Of a DNA stretch of 7,177 nt, positions 5,487 through 7,177 are shown in pieces (the stretch's first letter is position 1; the number at the start of each line of letters is the position of its first letter). Location of the stretch: contig CALFYG010000307.1 in the NCBI GenBank assembly GCA_937952095.1, positions 1 through 7,177 of the forward strand. The letters run 5' to 3'. Made by a program: the position numbers and the translations under genes. The notes beneath the pieces were generated by a model. The model ran no database searches and had not been told where the DNA came from. It was given only the letters and a program-made list of their open reading frames with translations. This stretch comes from an uncultured Micrococcales bacterium. GTDB lineage: Bacteria > Actinomycetota > Actinomycetes > S36-B12 > UBA10799.

Positions 5487-6524
5487 ATGGCACTTCCAGA
5501 GCAAATTCGCAAACAGACCGAGGCAGTTCAGGAGTTGTACAAGCAACTCAACACGGACGACAACACAGGCGCAGGGGCTACCCCTCCCGCCGATGGCACC
5601 GTTCCGCCCGTTGAGAACGCAGGCAACCAGAATCCCGCCGACGAGAACTCTGTACCGAACAATGCTGCTCCGGCACCCGCAGGTGAGCAAAAGCCGGGTG
5701 CTGACAATGTGCCGGAAGAAACCATCACCCAGAAGTACAAAACGCTTCAGGGGATGTACAACGCCGAAGTCCCCCGCCTGCATCAGCAGAACCGGGAGAT
5801 GCAGCAGCGCGTCCAGCAGATGGAGCAGTTGCTTGCCTCGATGACCGCCGTGCAGCCGTCCGCTGCTCCTGTGACCGCTGAGAAGCTCGTCACGGATCAG
5901 GATGTTGCTGATTACGGTGAGTCGCTCGATGTGATGCGCAAAGTGACCCGCGAGGAACTCGGGGCTGTCGCTCAACGCATTGCAGCGATTGAGGCTACGC
6001 TGCGCCAGATGCAGACGCAGGTCGTGCCGCAGGTGCAAGCCGTGGCGCACCGTCAGCAACTGACTGCCGAACAGCAGTTCTGGGCTGATCTGTCTGCTGC
6101 TGTCCCGAACTTCCGTCAGGTCAACGACAACCCGGACTTCCAGTCTTGGCTGCTGTCTGTTGATCCGCTGACTGGCATCGCTCGGCAGACGTACCTTGAC
6201 GACGCACAGCGTGCGCTTGACGCCATGCGTGTCGCCAATTTCTTCCGCACTTGGCTAGAGTCCACTGGACAAGCCGCCGTTGCTCATTCCACTGGGAACA
6301 CTCCCGCTTCAGAGTTGGAAAAGCAGGTTTCCCCCGGTCGCTCACGCAGCACCGGAACCCCTGCAACCGCCAACCAAGGCAAGGTGTACACCCCAGCCGA
6401 CATCCAGAAGTTCTTCAACGATGTCCGCGCTGGCAAGTACAAGGGCCGGGAGCAGGAGCGTTCTCGCATCGAACGCGACATCTTCGCTGCACAGCGAGAG
6501 AATCGCATCCAAGCCAACGCCTGA
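5487..6524 (+). CDS. capsid scaffolding protein, 345 aa
   Basis: The scaffold directs coat subunits into a correctly sized procapsid around the portal and leaves before or during packaging. Support comes from its place between portal and major capsid genes and from its composition. Residues 1-21 form an amphipathic helix (LPEQIRKQTEAVQELYKQL). Residues 22-78 are a disordered, acidic linker rich in Pro, Ala, Asn and Gly. Coiled-coil stretches follow at about 80-118 (QQNREMQQRVQQMEQLL) and 153-190. Residues 196-258 contain the FWADLSAAVPNFRQVN and FFRTWL segments seen in such proteins. A flexible part precedes a basic helical C-terminus at 299-343 (YTPADIQKFFNDVRAGKYKGRE, in two pieces), which fits a coat-binding helix-turn-helix as in P22 gp8. 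The start has AGGAG at 5474-5478, eight bases before the ATG. I see no protease motif, so cleavage or release mode is unknown. Confidence 0.88.
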   Translation: MALPEQIRKQTEAVQELYKQLNTDDNTGAGATPPADGTVPPVENAGNQNPADENSVPNNAAPAPAGEQKPGADNVPEETITQKYKTLQGMYNAEVPRLHQQNREMQQRVQQMEQLLASMTAVQPSAAPVTAEKLVTDQDVADYGESLDVMRKVTREELGAVAQRIAAIEATLRQMQTQVVPQVQAVAHRQQLTAEQQFWADLSAAVPNFRQVNDNPDFQSWLLSVDPLTGIARQTYLDDAQRALDAMRVANFFRTWLESTGQAAVAHSTGNTPASELEKQVSPGRSRSTGTPATANQGKVYTPADIQKFFNDVRAGKYKGREQERSRIERDIFAAQRENRIQANA

Positions 6525-6540
6525 TTAGAGGAGTTACATC

Positions 6541-7177
6541 ATGTCTTATCCCGTTTCCCCCGGTCGTCCGAATTACAGCGGCAACTTCATCCCCGAAATT
6601 TGGTCGGGCAAACTGATCGAGAACTTCTACGATGCCACCGTGCTCGCAGCAATCTCGAACACCGACTACGAAGGTGAAATCCGCCAGTACGGCGACACCG
6701 TGAACATCCGCACCACGCCGGAAATCACCATCCGTGAGTACGTGAAGGGTCAGACCCTGACCGTCGAGAACCCCGACAAGCCGAAGATTCAACTGGTCAT
6801 CGACAAGGGCGAGTACTTCGCCTGCGTTGAGGACGACGTGGACAAGGTTCAGTCGGACATCAACCTGATGGACACTTGGTCGAAGGACGCTTCCGAGCGT
6901 ATGAAGATCAAGATCGACCAGCGCGTGCTGACCGACATCCTGCCCGGTATCGCCGCTACCAACAAGGGCGCTACCGCTGGTGAGCAGTCCGCCTCGTTCA
7001 ACCTCGGTACCACTGGTGCCCCGCTGACCGTGACCAAAGATGGCGCTTCGAGCACCACTTCTGTGATCGACCTGCTGGTGGACATGGGCACCGTGCTGGA
7101 CGAAGCCAATGCCCCCGAGATGGATCGCTTCGTGGTCATCCCCGCCAAGATGGCTGGCCTGATCAAGAAGTCCGAAC
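6541..7177 (+). CDS. major capsid protein, N-terminal 212 residues (partial at right edge)
   Basis: This gene runs off the right edge; 212 codons are visible. It encodes the coat subunit that forms the icosahedral shell with an HK97-type fold. The N-terminal arm is followed by FIPEIWSGKLIENFYDATVLAAI (16-38, in two pieces), then GDTVNIRTTPEITIREY (51-67) and the IDKGEYFACVEDDVDKVQSDI stretch (87-107, two pieces), LMDTWSKDASERMKIKID (109-126) and DRFVVIPAKMAGLIKKS (195-211). This pattern is what I associate with P22 coat-like major capsid proteins. The ATG at 6541 is preceded by AGAGGAG (6527-6533) at seven bases, a strong site suited to a highly expressed protein, and follows the scaffold stop by 16 bases. 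The C-terminal half, including the trimer-forming parts, is not in the window. Codons are strongly biased to C and G in third positions, as expected for abundant structural genes in this genome. Confidence 0.92.
   Translation, partial: MSYPVSPGRPNYSGNFIPEIWSGKLIENFYDATVLAAISNTDYEGEIRQYGDTVNIRTTPEITIREYVKGQTLTVENPDKPKIQLVIDKGEYFACVEDDVDKVQSDINLMDTWSKDASERMKIKIDQRVLTDILPGIAATNKGATAGEQSASFNLGTTGAPLTVTKDGASSTTSVIDLLVDMGTVLDEANAPEMDRFVVIPAKMAGLIKKSE

Noticed and set aside
1..7177. CRISPR array, tRNA, insertion sequence, attachment site or toxin-antitoxin and defence genes
   Set aside because: I found no regularly spaced repeats, cloverleaf, transposase, terminal inverted repeats or defence-type domains. 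All of the window except the short gap at 2675-2822 and a few small spacers is accounted for by phage packaging and head genes and the HNH gene.

Overview
This window is part of the DNA-packaging and head-assembly module of a tailed double-stranded DNA bacteriophage, or of a prophage derived from one. Genes are packed tightly, with stop-start junctions that overlap or nearly touch, and most carry good Shine-Dalgarno sites, so the host is a bacterium. GC content is about 60-65% in most late genes. The large portal gene, the separate scaffold gene and the coat-protein type suggest P22-like head assembly. That would fit a podovirus of a high-GC proteobacterium, but no tail gene, integrase or tRNA is in view, so tail type, host and lifestyle are inference.

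Layout. (1) Positions 1-702 hold the 3' end of a coiled-coil protein gene, which by position could be the small terminase, and a 67-residue basic protein gene overlapping it. (2) Positions 705-1220 hold an HNH endonuclease gene with an AP2-type DNA-binding domain. It lies on the minus strand against all its neighbours and has its own sigma70-type promoter and ribosome binding site. (3) Positions 1286-2674 hold the large terminase. (4) Positions 2675-2822 are a 148-base non-coding gap with hairpins, a strong intrinsic terminator, a dyad around a -10-like box and a near-perfect ribosome binding site. (5) Positions 2823-7177 hold a run of plus-strand genes: an unknown 112-residue protein, the portal, an unknown 71-residue protein, the scaffold and the 5' part of the major capsid protein.

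How they work together. The scaffold and major capsid protein build a procapsid on the portal ring. The terminase cuts concatemeric phage DNA and pumps it through the portal using ATP. The HNH gene looks like a self-contained insertion (homing-type) rather than part of the operon, although HNH proteins encoded next to terminases do help packaging in some phages.

Nothing here amounts to a clearly new biological system. The most unusual points are the antisense HNH cassette whose -35 box overlaps the terminase ribosome binding site, a lower-GC tract running from that cassette into the first third of the terminase gene, the structured gap after the terminase, and a 14-base repeat encoding the same peptide in scaffold and coat protein.
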